DNA of 64,000 nucleotides from Streptomyces violaceoruber (GCF_033406955.1 NZ_CP137734.1:7316001-7380000); one strand, 5' to 3'. Shown: positions 1-8,346, counted from the stretch's first letter. Numbers and translations: made by a program. The notes: generated by a model from the sequence alone, not told the origin.

Positions 1-670
1 GGCGCTCGAAGAACGGGGTGTCGACGACGCCCGGCACCACATGGGTGACGCCGACGCCCGTGCCCCGCAACTCGTAGCGCAGCGAATCCGCGAAGGCGCC
101 GATCGCGGCCTTGGCGGCGGAGTACACGGCCTCGTCGCGCACCGCGACACTGCCCGCCAGCGAGCCGATGAGCACCACCCGCCCCGACCCCGCCGCCACC
201 ATCCCCGGCAGCAGCAGCCGCACCAGCCGCAACGTGGCCAGCAGGTTGACGTCGAGCACGTCGTCGATGGTGCGCGGGGGCATGTCCAGGAACTCCCCGG
301 CCCAGCCGACCCCGGCTCCCGCCACCAGCAGATCCACCGGCCCCGCGGTGGCCAGCGTGAAGTCGGTGAGCTGCCGGCCGGCGCCGGGGAGGGTGAGGTC
401 CGCGGCGAACGCGGTGGCCGACGTGTCGTCGGCGACCTGGCGCAGCCGCACCGGGTCACGGCCCGTGAGCACCAGCCGCCAGCCGTCCTCGTCGCCCAGG
501 CGGCGGGCCACGGCCGCGCCGATGCCGGAGGACGCCCCCGTCACGAGCGCCGTACGGGTCCGCGGGTCCCGGAGTCCGACGGGCTGCCGCCGGGGCTTCG
601 CGCGGTCCGCGTCGGGTGCGACGACCTGCGGTCCGGGGACGGACCGGGGACGGGAGAACGCATGGACCAT
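1..670 (-). CDS. SDR family oxidoreductase (3' part missing)
   Basis: Short-chain dehydrogenase of the classical type, probably NAD(P)H-dependent; substrate unknown. After an unusual N-terminal extension of about 40 residues, the Rossmann motif TALVTGASSGIGAAVA is followed by a DLLVAGAG stretch (usually NNAG) and the catalytic region with Ser in LIGSLAGS and the YSAAK Tyr/Lys pair. It continues to VVPGVVDTPFFER, where the window edge cuts it, so the last part and the stop are not visible. The start is the ATG at 670, the first in-frame ATG before the Rossmann fold; a later internal start is possible because the extension is long. It diverges from the glycosyltransferase gene. Confidence 0.85.
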   Translation of the reverse strand, partial: MVHAFSRPRSVPGPQVVAPDADRAKPRRQPVGLRDPRTRTALVTGASSGIGAAVARRLGDEDGWRLVLTGRDPVRLRQVADDTSATAFAADLTLPGAGRQLTDFTLATAGPVDLLVAGAGVGWAGEFLDMPPRTIDDVLDVNLLATLRLVRLLLPGMVAAGSGRVVLIGSLAGSVAVRDEAVYSAAKAAIGAFADSLRYELRGTGVGVTHVVPGVVDTPFFER

Positions 671-833
671 GGGGACCACCTTGGCTCGGGGCGGGCACCG
701 GGAAGCGGCGACCTCGCGGTCGGGCTCCCGGCGTCCGGCCGGACGGGCGGTCACGGAGTATCCCCCAGGGTCCGCCCGAAACGCCCGCTTGTGCGATGGT
801 TTGGAACCGGTGGCACCGGCAACTTGGTCCGTC

Positions 834-2009
834 GTGCATCCTCGCAGCTCATCGGTGCCCCGGCGCCCCGGCACCCCGCGCGGCCCGCAGGGCGGCAGAC
901 GTCTGCTGGTGATCAGCGCGAGCATGGGCGCGGGCCACGACACGGTCGCCGCCGAACTGGTCCGGCGGGCCCGGGAACGCGGCGACACCGCCCAGACCGT
1001 CGACGTCCTCGCCCTCCTGCCGTACGGCCTGGGCGCGGTCCTCAGGTGCTTCTACCGCGGGTCCGTACGGCACTTTCCGTGGGCGTACGCCGCCCTCTAC
1101 CGCCTCTTCCTGCGGCCCGGCGCGGGACGCCGGCCGAGCGGGACGCCCCTGGCCCGGCTCGCCGGAGACCGGCTGCGCGAGCTGGCCGCACGCACCGGCG
1201 CGGACGTGGTCGTACCCGTCTTCCACCTCGGCGCCCAGCTCACCGGCCACCTCCGGGACCGCGGGCTGCTGCCCGTGCCCAGTGTCGTCCTCGTGATCGA
1301 CTTCGAGCTCCACCGGCAGTGGCTGCACCCCGGCAACGACCACTGCCTGTGTCTCACCGAGGAGGCGGCGCGCGAGGCGCGGGGCAACACCGGCACTCCG
1401 GCGGAGACGTGCGGTCCCGTCGTGGCGCCCGAGTTCTCCGCCGGTCGCGTCCCGGGGGCGGCCCAGTGGCGGGAGACGTTCGACCGGCTCGGCCCCGGGC
1501 GGCCCGCGGTGGTGCTGTCCGCCGGTGCCTGGGGCGTCGGCTCGCACCTGGACGCCACCGTCCGGCTGCTGGTGGACCACGGCTATCTGCCGGTCGTGCT
1601 CTGCGGCGACAACCAGCGGCTGCGCCGCACGCTGTCCGGCACTCCCGGCGTCCTCGCCCTGGGCTGGGTGACGGACATGCCGGGCCTGCTGCACGCCGCC
1701 CGTGCCCTGATCGACAACGCGGCCGGTCAGACCGCCGTGCAGGCGCTCGCGGCCGGACTGCCGGTCGTGGGCCATCGCCCCATACCCGGTCACGGCGCGG
1801 ACGGCGTCCGGCGAATGGCCGCGCTGGGTGTCTCCGAGGTCGCCGAGGACCGGACCGCGCTGCTCGAAGCCCTGGCGCGGCTCACCGCACCCGGCCCGGA
1901 CCGGCGGCGACGGATCGCCGCCGGACGCGCCCTGTTCACCGGCAACGCGGACGCCCTGACACTGGTGACCGACCTGGCCGACGCCGCACGTGCGGACGTA
2001 CGGCGGTGA
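834..2009 (+). CDS. MGDG synthase-like glycosyltransferase (GT28 type)
   Basis: About 391 residues, two-domain GT-B fold. The N-terminal domain starts with LLVISASMGAGHDTVA, the Gly-rich GxGH loop of MGDG-synthase and diacylglycerol glycosyltransferases. The C-terminal nucleotide-sugar domain shows GWVTDMPGLLHAARALIDN followed by GGQT-like AGQTAVQALAAGLPVV. By family it should move a sugar from a UDP-sugar to a lipid or similar acceptor at the inner membrane face; the acceptor cannot be read. The start is uncertain: GTG at 834, with GTG at 810 or 855 as alternatives, none with a clear ribosome site. It is transcribed away from the SDR and may lead into the two DUF genes downstream. Confidence 0.8.
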   Translation: MHPRSSSVPRRPGTPRGPQGGRRLLVISASMGAGHDTVAAELVRRARERGDTAQTVDVLALLPYGLGAVLRCFYRGSVRHFPWAYAALYRLFLRPGAGRRPSGTPLARLAGDRLRELAARTGADVVVPVFHLGAQLTGHLRDRGLLPVPSVVLVIDFELHRQWLHPGNDHCLCLTEEAAREARGNTGTPAETCGPVVAPEFSAGRVPGAAQWRETFDRLGPGRPAVVLSAGAWGVGSHLDATVRLLVDHGYLPVVLCGDNQRLRRTLSGTPGVLALGWVTDMPGLLHAARALIDNAAGQTAVQALAAGLPVVGHRPIPGHGADGVRRMAALGVSEVAEDRTALLEALARLTAPGPDRRRRIAAGRALFTGNADALTLVTDLADAARADVRR

Positions 2010-2141
2010 GAGAGCGCCGCGAGCACGGAGGGGGAGCGAGGCGGGAGAGCGAGGGGAAGCGAGGGGGGAGTGCACGCCCGTTTTCCCGGACGCACACAGG
2101 GCACCCGCCCGGGGCGCGAACCGGCACAAGGAGGCGACGCC

Positions 2142-2528
2142 GTGCGGCTCGACGAGTTCCTCACCAGGGTCCGCGACCGCGGTGAGTTCCACGGCGACGA
2201 CGAGGCCGAGCAGGTCGCCACGGCCGTGCTGTGGGTGGTCGCGTCCCGCATCCCACCGGACGATGCCGCCGACCTGGCCCGCGACCTGCCCGCACCCCTG
2301 GACGACGCGCTGCGCCCGGAACGCGGGCGCCCCGAGACCTTCGGGCGCGAGGAGTTCCTCCGGCGGGTGGCCCAGCAGACCGGTGCCCGGCCGCGCACCG
2401 CCGAGTGGGACGCGGGCGCCGTGCTGTCCACCCTCGCCGAGGCAGTGCCCCGCGAACGCGTCGACCGACTGCTGGCCTGCCTGCCCGCCGACTGCGCCGA
2501 CCTCTTCGGCGGCCCGGCACCCCACTGA
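2142..2528 (+). CDS. DUF2267 family protein
   Basis: A 128-residue acidic, mostly helical soluble protein starting with GTG at 2142 behind a strong AAGGAGG site (2128-2134). The layout of two similar helical halves (DEFLTRVRDRGEF and later REEFLRRVAQQTG, each followed by a helix ending in LP) is typical of DUF2267, whose function is not established. It lies between the glycosyltransferase and a DUF1360 gene on the same strand. No catalytic motif is visible. Confidence 0.8.
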   Translation: MRLDEFLTRVRDRGEFHGDDEAEQVATAVLWVVASRIPPDDAADLARDLPAPLDDALRPERGRPETFGREEFLRRVAQQTGARPRTAEWDAGAVLSTLAEAVPRERVDRLLACLPADCADLFGGPAPH

Positions 2529-2571
2529 GAGCGGCCCCCGGAGACAGGCCACCGAGACCGAGGAGACACCC

Positions 2572-3063
2572 ATGACGGACGTTGAGCAGCGCTACGCCGA
2601 CGGGGAGGAGACACCCCTCCTCGGATACGCGGCGCTGGCCACGACCTTCGCGGCCGGTGCCGGCGCGTTCACGGTGACGGCATGGCGCCGTGGGGTCCGA
2701 CTGCCCGACTCCGTCCCCGCCTGGGACGTGGTCCTGCTGGGAACGGCGACGTTCAAGGCCTCCCGGCTGCTGACCAAGGACAAGGTCACCAGCTTCCTGC
2801 GGGCCCCCTTCACCCGCCGCCAACGGGAGGGCAACGCCAACGAGGTGATGGACGCCGGGCGCGGGACCGGTCTGCGCCGTGCCGTCGGTGACCTGATCTC
2901 CTGCCCGTTCTGCACCTCCGCCTGGGTGGCCGGCGGGCTCGTGGGCACCTACGCCGTCGCGCCCAGGGCGGGGCGGCTGGTGTGCGCGGGCCTGAGCGCG
3001 GTCGTGGTGTCGGACTGGATGCAGTACGCGTGGAGCCTGACGGCGCAGAAGGCCGAGGCATGA
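2572..3063 (+). CDS. DUF1360 family membrane protein
   Basis: A 163-residue protein with three hydrophobic stretches, about residues 15-40, 48-65 and 115-145. The central part carries ASRLLTKDKVTSFLRAPF and then DLISCPFCTSAWVAG, the Cys-x-x-Cys-containing hallmark of DUF1360, a family of small membrane proteins of unknown role often found with stress or spore proteins. The start ATG at 2572 follows a GAGGAGA site. It follows the DUF2267 gene by 43 bp, so the two are likely cotranscribed. Confidence 0.85.
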   Translation: MTDVEQRYADGEETPLLGYAALATTFAAGAGAFTVTAWRRGVRLPDSVPAWDVVLLGTATFKASRLLTKDKVTSFLRAPFTRRQREGNANEVMDAGRGTGLRRAVGDLISCPFCTSAWVAGGLVGTYAVAPRAGRLVCAGLSAVVVSDWMQYAWSLTAQKAEA

Positions 3064-3105
3064 GCCGAGAACGTGCCGACGAATGAGCCGAGGGATGTGC
3101 CGGGG

Positions 3106-3147
3106 AACGATCCGAGCAAGCAACGGAACGATCCGAGCAAGGAACGG
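3106..3147. repeat. 21-bp tandem repeat, two copies
   Basis: Two adjacent 21-bp units (3106-3126 and 3127-3147) differ at one base. They lie between the DUF1360 stop and the convergent DUF5997 stop. The preceding 40 bp look like more degenerate copies of the same theme. No hairpin is evident. Confidence 0.8.
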
Positions 3148-3180
3148 ATCGGGGCCCGGGGGCCAGGGCCGGGCGGCCGG

Positions 3181-3579
3181 TCAGTCGCGCTCGGCGCGCT
3201 CCGCCCGCTCGGCGTGCAGCTTCTTCACCCGGGCCGCCTCCTTGCGCACGTCGGCCTGGACCGCCTGCTCCCGCTCCAGCCACTCCGGGCGCTCCTGCTT
3301 CAGCGCGTCGATCTGCTCCGTGGTGAGCGGCTCGGTGACCCCGCCCCGGTGCAGGCCCGCGATGGAGACGCCCAGCTTCGCCGCCACCACCGGCCGCGGG
3401 TGCGGACCGTCGCGCCGCAGCTCGCGCAGCCACGCGGGCGGATCGGCCTGGAGTGCGTTCAGCTCGGCACGCGTGACGACGCCCTCCTGGAACTCGGCGG
3501 GTGTGGCCTCGAGGTACACACCCAGCTTCTTCGCCGCGGTCGCGGGCTTCATGGTCTGGGTGTTCTGGTGCGACGTCAT
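3181..3579 (-). CDS. DUF5997 family protein
   Basis: A 132-residue hydrophilic protein. The N-terminal half holds two helical segments, MKPATAAKKLGVYLEATPAE and a later VVAAKLGVSIAGLHRGG, in which A-x-KLGV is repeated. This suggests two related HTH-like or coiled modules. The C-terminus is a charged helix ending in repeated AERAERA. I recognise it as DUF5997, function unknown. The start ATG at 3579 was chosen because the upstream extension is not conserved-looking. It diverges from the HTH-less LysR-effector gene with only 58 bp between starts, so the two probably share regulation. Confidence 0.8.
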   Translation of the reverse strand: MTSHQNTQTMKPATAAKKLGVYLEATPAEFQEGVVTRAELNALQADPPAWLRELRRDGPHPRPVVAAKLGVSIAGLHRGGVTEPLTTEQIDALKQERPEWLEREQAVQADVRKEAARVKKLHAERAERAERD

Positions 3580-3625
3580 GGGCCCAAGGGTATCGATCGT
3601 GTGAGTGGCTCCCGACCACGCCCGG

Positions 3626-3631
3626 TAACCT
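3626..3631 (+). promoter_or_regulatory. -10 box for a leaderless transcript
   Basis: TAACCT ends 6 bp before the GTG at 3638, the spacing expected if transcription starts on the start codon. No ribosome site precedes that GTG. Confidence 0.45.
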
Positions 3632-3637
3632 GGCCGG

Positions 3638-4474
3638 GTGACAGGCTCGGAAGCTCCCCCTTCGTTCCGGCTCGCGTACGTCCCGGGGGTGACGCCCGAC
3701 AAATGGGTGCGCATCTGGAACGAGCGGCTGCCGGACGTCCCCCTCGTCCTGACCCAGGTCCCCGCCGCCGAAGCGGCAGGCGTGCTGCTGGGCGGCGACG
3801 CCGACGCCGGGCTCGTACGCCTGCCCGTCGACCGTACGGCGCTCAGTGCCATCCCCCTCTACACCGAGACCACGGTCGTGCTGGTCCCCAAGGACCATCT
3901 CGTCACCGCGGCCGACGAGGTGAGCGTCGGGGACATCGCCGAAGAGATCGTGCTGCATCCCCTGGACGACGTCCTCGACTGGGAGCGGCTGCCCGGCAGG
4001 CCCGCGCTCGAGCGCCCGGCCACCACCGCGGACGCCGTCGAACTGGTGGCGGCCGGGATCGGGGTGCTGCTCGTGCCGCTGTCGCTGGCCCGCCTGCACC
4101 ACCGCAAGGACCTCACGTACCGCACGGTCACGGACGCCCCGGAGTCGAGCGTGGCCCTGTCCTGGCCCGAGGACGCGCACACGGACCGCGTCGAGGACTT
4201 CATCGGCATCGTCCGGGGCCGGACCGTCAACAGCACCCGGGGCCGGCAGCCGGAACCGGCGCGCTCCAAGGGCGGACGCGCCGAAGGCGCCCCCTCCACG
4301 CGTGGCAAACCGGCGGCCGGGAAGGCGGGCGGCAGGACGGGCGGAGCCGCGGGCGGCAAGACCGGCGGGAAGCAGACCGGGAGCGCCCGGCGCGGCACCG
4401 GCGGCAGCCACCGGGGCGCGAGCGGCGGCAAGGGCAAGGGCGGCGGACGCGGCGGCAGGCCGCGTCAGCGCTGA
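3638..4474 (+). CDS. LysR-type effector domain protein without HTH, basic Gly-rich tail
   Basis: A 278-residue protein. Residues 1 to about 200 match the co-inducer (periplasmic-binding-like) domain of LysR regulators: FRLAYVPGVTPDKW, then PLYTETTVVLVPKDH and VELVAAGIGVLLVPLS. The N-terminal winged helix that should bind DNA is absent, since the domain begins at residue 10. The last 75 residues are low complexity, rich in Gly, Lys and Arg (repeats such as GGKTGGKQ), which could bind nucleic acid nonspecifically. It may sense a ligand and act by protein contact, perhaps with the divergent DUF5997 product; that is inference. The GTG start at 3638 looks leaderless. Confidence 0.8.
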   Translation: MTGSEAPPSFRLAYVPGVTPDKWVRIWNERLPDVPLVLTQVPAAEAAGVLLGGDADAGLVRLPVDRTALSAIPLYTETTVVLVPKDHLVTAADEVSVGDIAEEIVLHPLDDVLDWERLPGRPALERPATTADAVELVAAGIGVLLVPLSLARLHHRKDLTYRTVTDAPESSVALSWPEDAHTDRVEDFIGIVRGRTVNSTRGRQPEPARSKGGRAEGAPSTRGKPAAGKAGGRTGGAAGGKTGGKQTGSARRGTGGSHRGASGGKGKGGGRGGRPRQR

Positions 4475-4489
4475 CCGCGAAGGCGGACA

Positions 4490-4550
4490 GGCCACCGCCG
4501 GTCCTCGGCAGACCGGCCACCGCCGGTCCTCGGCAGACCGGCCACCGCCG
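4490..4550. repeat. 25-bp tandem repeat forming two hairpins
   Basis: Two identical 25-bp units (4490-4514 and 4515-4539) are followed by an 11-bp partial third. Each unit junction forms CCGGTC / GACCGG with a 7-nt loop (4498-4516 and 4523-4541). It lies between two convergent stops, so it could act as a bidirectional terminator. Confidence 0.7.
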
Positions 4551-4569
4551 ACCCGTCGCCCCCGGCGCG

Positions 4570-5310
4570 TCAGCGGACCGTCGGACTGGGCGTCGGTGCG
4601 GAGGTGTTGACCTCGAGCCCGGGCGGCGCGGTGAGCGAGAGCACCGGCTCGCCGGGCTGCGGGGCCGGCGGCGTGAGCTGCGCCTTGGGCAGGTTCGGTG
4701 GCGCGGTCTGCTGGAAGTTGACCTGGTCGAAGTTGACCAGCCCGGTCTTCTCCAGCACGGTGATGTGGTCGAGGACGGTGTCGTTGGCCTGGTCGGCGAG
4801 CTGCCGCACCAGGGAGTTCTTGGTGTTGGCCCGGATGTTGGCGATGGCCGGGAAGATCTGGCCGTGCGTGATCCGCATGATGTTGACCGCGGTGGTGTCG
4901 AACTGCTTGCCCGTCGTCCCGTTCACGGTCGAGACGAACTGCTGCTGCTGCGGTGAGGCCAGGTTGGGCAGGGTGATGCCCAGCTCCGGTGCGATCCTGC
5001 GGCAGGTGGCGTCCAGCCGGGAGTGGCCGACGACCAGGTGCTCACCGGCCTCCCTCATCTCCGGTGTCGTCCCCCGCTCGATGGCCATCAGCCCGAGCGG
5101 GTGCTCCCACAGCCCCGCGGCACGCACCTTCACCACGAAGTCCCGGTCCTGCTCGGTGAGCGGCCCGTACCGCGTGTTGGTGACGACCCGGGCCTGGTCA
5201 CTGCCCGCGTTCTGTACCCCGAGCATGGCCGGGTAGACGAGGGCGGTGAGGGTGAGGACCAGGGCACCGGCCACGAAGGCGGTCCCTGCCGTGGTGCGCG
5301 TGATGCGCAT
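4570..5310 (-). CDS. DUF4142 family exported protein
   Basis: A 246-residue protein with an N-terminal signal or anchor (TAFVAGALVLTLTALVYPAM, residues 9-28). A helical DUF4142 domain follows, with LTEQDRDFVVKVRAAGLWE, a His-containing EHLVVGHSRLDATCR segment and a second helical pair around MRITHGQIFPAI. DUF4142 proteins are exported four-helix, ferritin-like proteins of unclear function. The C-terminus is Pro-rich (PPAPQPGEP). The start ATG at 5310 follows AGGAGG at ideal spacing, which rules out an ATG 33 bp upstream. It faces the LysR-like gene across tandem hairpins. Confidence 0.85.
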   Translation of the reverse strand: MRITRTTAGTAFVAGALVLTLTALVYPAMLGVQNAGSDQARVVTNTRYGPLTEQDRDFVVKVRAAGLWEHPLGLMAIERGTTPEMREAGEHLVVGHSRLDATCRRIAPELGITLPNLASPQQQQFVSTVNGTTGKQFDTTAVNIMRITHGQIFPAIANIRANTKNSLVRQLADQANDTVLDHITVLEKTGLVNFDQVNFQQTAPPNLPKAQLTPPAPQPGEPVLSLTAPPGLEVNTSAPTPSPTVR

Positions 5311-5393
5311 CGTGCCTCCTGGGGCGAAGACAGGCTCGGACACCAGGAGATACGGATACGAGAAGCGATCTGATCACCGTTTCGAGCACTTGC

Positions 5394-6110
5394 TCATATT
5401 GTTTCCCTCGTAGCGTTTCCGTCGGTCCGCAGCCAGTCGTGTGCCGCCCGCGCGGTGAACTCCTCCTGGCCACCGCGCACCAGCAGTTCCGCCGTGGCGA
5501 ACTCCGGTGCGTCGGCCTGCCCCGATACGTGCGGGATCGCGATGCAGCGCATTCCGGCCGCGTGCGCGGCGGCCGCACCGGGAGCGGCATCCTCCAGCAC
5601 CACGCAGCGGGCCGGTTCCGTGCCCAGCCGGCGGGCGGCCTCCAGGAAGACGTCGGGGGCGGGCTTGCCCCGCGCCACCTCGTCGGCCGAGACGACCGTG
5701 CGCAGGTGTGCGTCCAGGCCGGTGCGCGCCAGGATCGCCGCGGTGGCCTCGGGCGAGGAACCCGATGCCACCGCCATCGGTACGCCCTCGCCCGCCAGCA
5801 GTTCGACGAACTTCCGCATCTCGGGATACGCGCGGGCGGAGGTGCGGGCGAGCCCGAGATAGTGCCGGTTCTTCACGGCGAGCAGTTCCTCGACCGTGGC
5901 CCGCAGCCCGTACCGCCGCTTCCAGTCGGCGACCGTCTCCTGGGTGCTGATGCCCACGTACGCCTCGTGATCGGCCCAGCTGAAGTCCGGGACGCCGTAC
6001 TCGGCGAGGGTGCGCCGGCCCGCTTCGTAGTAGTGCGGCTCGCTGTCCACGAGCGTTCCGTCGAGATCGAAGATGACCGAGATGCCGCCCAGGGGGCCCA
6101 TGGTGCTCAT
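5394..6110 (-). CDS. HAD superfamily phosphatase / phosphomutase-like
   Basis: A 238-residue HAD hydrolase with an alpha-helical cap. It has motif I FDLDGTLVDSEPH (both Asp present), motif II VASGSSPE, motif III KPAPDVFLEAA and motif IV VLEDAAPGAAAA. The cap between motifs I and II and the motif spacing resemble beta-phosphoglucomutase-like and sugar-phosphate phosphatases. The substrate cannot be read. The start is ATG at 6110, with ATG at 6101 equally possible; neither has a strong ribosome site. It lies 20 bp downstream of the Lrp-type gene on the same strand and may be cotranscribed with it. Confidence 0.85.
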   Translation of the reverse strand: MSTMGPLGGISVIFDLDGTLVDSEPHYYEAGRRTLAEYGVPDFSWADHEAYVGISTQETVADWKRRYGLRATVEELLAVKNRHYLGLARTSARAYPEMRKFVELLAGEGVPMAVASGSSPEATAAILARTGLDAHLRTVVSADEVARGKPAPDVFLEAARRLGTEPARCVVLEDAAPGAAAAHAAGMRCIAIPHVSGQADAPEFATAELLVRGGQEEFTARAAHDWLRTDGNATRETI

Positions 6111-6130
6111 GGCGTCCAGGATGCCAAGGA

Positions 6131-6607
6131 TCACCTGCGGGCAGAGCGCCCGATCGACTCCACCAGGGGCAGCAACCGGTGCGGCACGCGCTCGCGCAAC
6201 GCGACCTCGCTGCGGGTGCGGACCACGCCGGGCAGGCTGATCAGCTTCTGCACCACGTCTTCCAGGTGCGCGTTGTCGCGGGCCACGACGCGGGTCAGCA
6301 GGTCCCCACCACCCGTGATGGAGAAGGCCTCGACGATCTCCGGCACCGCCGCCAGCGCCTCGCCCACCTCGTCCAGATGGCCCTGGGTGACCTCGATGTG
6401 CACGAACGCGAGCACCGGGTGGCCCAGGGCGGCGGGAGAGAGGGACGGAGCGGTACCGGTGATCACGCCGTCCCGCTCCAGGCGGTCGAGGCGGGCCTGG
6501 AGCGTGCCGCGGGCGATCCCGAGCAGGCGGGCGTACTCGCGCACACTGGTGCGCGGCTGCTCCAGCAGCAGCCGCAGGATGCGGGTGTCGAGTTCGTCGA
6601 CGGCCAT
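6131..6607 (-). CDS. Lrp/AsnC family transcriptional regulator
   Basis: A 158-residue regulator with a typical two-domain Lrp layout. The N-terminal HTH reads DELDTRILRLLLEQPRTSVR, then LLGIARGTLQARLDRLERDG. The C-terminal RAM ligand domain has VLAFVHIEVTQG and GGGDLLTRVVARDN. Lrp proteins bind DNA as oligomers at several spaced sites and usually sense amino acids or related small molecules. It diverges from the FUSC membrane protein gene, and three copies of a short palindrome occupy the space between them, so FUSC is the likely target. Confidence 0.9.
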   Translation of the reverse strand: MAVDELDTRILRLLLEQPRTSVREYARLLGIARGTLQARLDRLERDGVITGTAPSLSPAALGHPVLAFVHIEVTQGHLDEVGEALAAVPEIVEAFSITGGGDLLTRVVARDNAHLEDVVQKLISLPGVVRTRSEVALRERVPHRLLPLVESIGRSARR

Positions 6608-6631
6608 CGCGGGTCCGGCCCCCTCCAGTCG

Positions 6632-6715
6632 GCCATTGGCTCTCCGGTGGCCGCAGGCATGCCGTGATCACAGTACCAATGGCCCACTCCGGCGGCCGCC
6701 TGTTGAGCCACTGGC
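6632..6715. promoter_or_regulatory. Three CCA-N-TGGC boxes, candidate Lrp operators
   Basis: GCCATTGGC (6632-6640), CCAATGGC (6676-6683) and GCCACTGGC (6707-6715) lie in the 217-bp region between the divergent lrp-type and FUSC genes. Multiple dispersed sites fit the way Lrp proteins wrap DNA. The assignment is inferred from position and repetition only. Confidence 0.45.
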
Positions 6716-6824
6716 GGCCGGGATGCTCCTATAGACCTGTCGATGGCGCTGCGGACCCCGCGGCGCCTTTTGCATGTGGTGACTTCCGGGCCGATGGGCT
6801 GAACGAGCGAGGGGGCGGTAATCA

Positions 6825-8315
6825 GTGCTGAAGAAGGTGTTCGTGAGCCCGGATCCGGGACGGTCCCGGCTGCGGTTCGCCGCCCGGGCCGTCCTCGGCA
6901 TCGGGCTGGCCGTCGTCGTGTGCGGGCTGGCCGGTACCTCCCTGGTCGGCGCGATCATCGGGGGCCTCGCCGCCCTGCTCGCGCTCTTCACCGTCACCGA
7001 CGCTACCGTGCGCGGCCAGGCCGTCACCACCGCGCTGCTGCCGGTCGCCGGGCTGCCCGTGCTCACCGCCGCCGCCGCGCTGCACGACCTCCCGGTGGCC
7101 CGGGACCTCACCTTCCTCGCCGTCGTCGGCGCCGGGGTGTACGCGCGTCGCTGGGGCCCGCGCGGGCACAGCCTCGGCGTCTTCGCCTTCATGACCTTCT
7201 TCATCGCCCAGTTCCTGCACGCCACCACGGACCGGCTGCCCGAGATGTTCGCCGCCGTCCTGCTGTCCGTCGCCACCGCCGCGACGGTGCGGTTCGGGCT
7301 GTGGTGCTACGAACGCCGCCGGCCCACGCCTGCCGCCCCCGCGCCGCCCGCCGGCACCGGACTGGCCCGCATCACCACCCGGCAGGCCGTGCAGGCGACC
7401 GCGGGCGCCGGTTTCGCCCTGGTCGTGGGCCAGCTGGTGTCCGGCGACCGCTGGTACTGGGCCGTCGGCGCGACCTGGTGGGTGTTCGTCAACACCACCT
7501 CGCGCGGCGAGACGCTGGTGCGCGGCTTCCGCCGGGTCCTCGGCACGGTCGTCGGCATCGGCCTGGGCTTCCTGATCGCCGTGCCGGTGGCCGGAGCGCC
7601 GGCGCCCACCGCCGTACTCGCCGCCGCCTGCGTCTTCGGCATCTTCTACACCGCCGCGGTCTCCTACACCTGGATGATGCTCTGCGTGACCCTGCTCGCC
7701 GAGCTGCTCTACGGCCTCCTGGGCGTCCTCGGCCCCGGCCTGCTCGCGCTGCGGATCGCCGAGACCGGCGTGGGTGCGCTCGGCGCCGCGCTCGCCGTGC
7801 TCTTCGTCCTGCCCGTCACCACGCACGCCGTCACCGACGTCTGGATCCAGCGCGCCCTGCGCTGCGTGCACGCCTGTACCGCGGAGGCCGCCGCCCGGCT
7901 CGCCGGAACCGAGGGCGCCGATCCGGCGCCGCGCGTGGCGGAACTGGAGCAGCTGCTGGGCCGGGTACGGCTGTCGGTCGCCCCGCTCGTGCACCCGCTG
8001 AGCCCGATGCACGGCCGCAGGCGGCGGGCCCGCCGGGTCCTGGACCTGCTCGACGACTGCGCCCGGGAGATCCGCGGCCTGGTCGCCGTGGCCGCCGACC
8101 CCGAAGCCTCGCACGACGCACGGCTGGCCGCCGCCTGCTGGCGTGTCGAGGCCGCGGTCGAGGCACTCACCGGCGGAGGCGCAGTCCCCGCCCGGGCCGG
8201 CGAGCCGCGGGCCGCCGAGCCCGCGCTGGCGCACCTCCACGACCTGGAACAGGCCCTCGCCGAACTCGCCGCGCCCCTGCGCACCCCCTCCGGCTCGCGC
8301 CTGGCCGGCGCCTGA
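6825..8315 (+). CDS. FUSC family membrane protein
   Basis: A 496-residue protein with about ten membrane segments in two bundles, residues 17-160 and 185-330. The second begins with a conserved-type RITTRQAVQATAGAGFAL followed by YWAVGATWWVFVNTTSRGET. The remaining 160 residues are soluble and helical. This is the fusaric-acid-resistance (FUSC / YccS / AaeB-like) fold, often implicated in efflux of aromatic acids; its real substrate is unknown. The start is GTG at 6825 after GAGGGGG. It is divergent from the Lrp regulator. A second, unrelated-looking FUSC gene lies at 26.2 kb. Confidence 0.85.
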   Translation: MLKKVFVSPDPGRSRLRFAARAVLGIGLAVVVCGLAGTSLVGAIIGGLAALLALFTVTDATVRGQAVTTALLPVAGLPVLTAAAALHDLPVARDLTFLAVVGAGVYARRWGPRGHSLGVFAFMTFFIAQFLHATTDRLPEMFAAVLLSVATAATVRFGLWCYERRRPTPAAPAPPAGTGLARITTRQAVQATAGAGFALVVGQLVSGDRWYWAVGATWWVFVNTTSRGETLVRGFRRVLGTVVGIGLGFLIAVPVAGAPAPTAVLAAACVFGIFYTAAVSYTWMMLCVTLLAELLYGLLGVLGPGLLALRIAETGVGALGAALAVLFVLPVTTHAVTDVWIQRALRCVHACTAEAAARLAGTEGADPAPRVAELEQLLGRVRLSVAPLVHPLSPMHGRRRRARRVLDLLDDCAREIRGLVAVAADPEASHDARLAAACWRVEAAVEALTGGGAVPARAGEPRAAEPALAHLHDLEQALAELAAPLRTPSGSRLAGA

Positions 8316-8346
8316 CCCGGCCCGCCCGCCGCCCCCGCGACACCCG

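Noticed and set aside
41..2185. Long plus-strand open frames over the SDR and glycosyltransferase
   Set aside because: The first 600 bp are antisense to a clear SDR, and the product is Arg/Pro/Gly-rich without domains. Only the frame ending at 2009, from about 834, encodes a recognisable protein.
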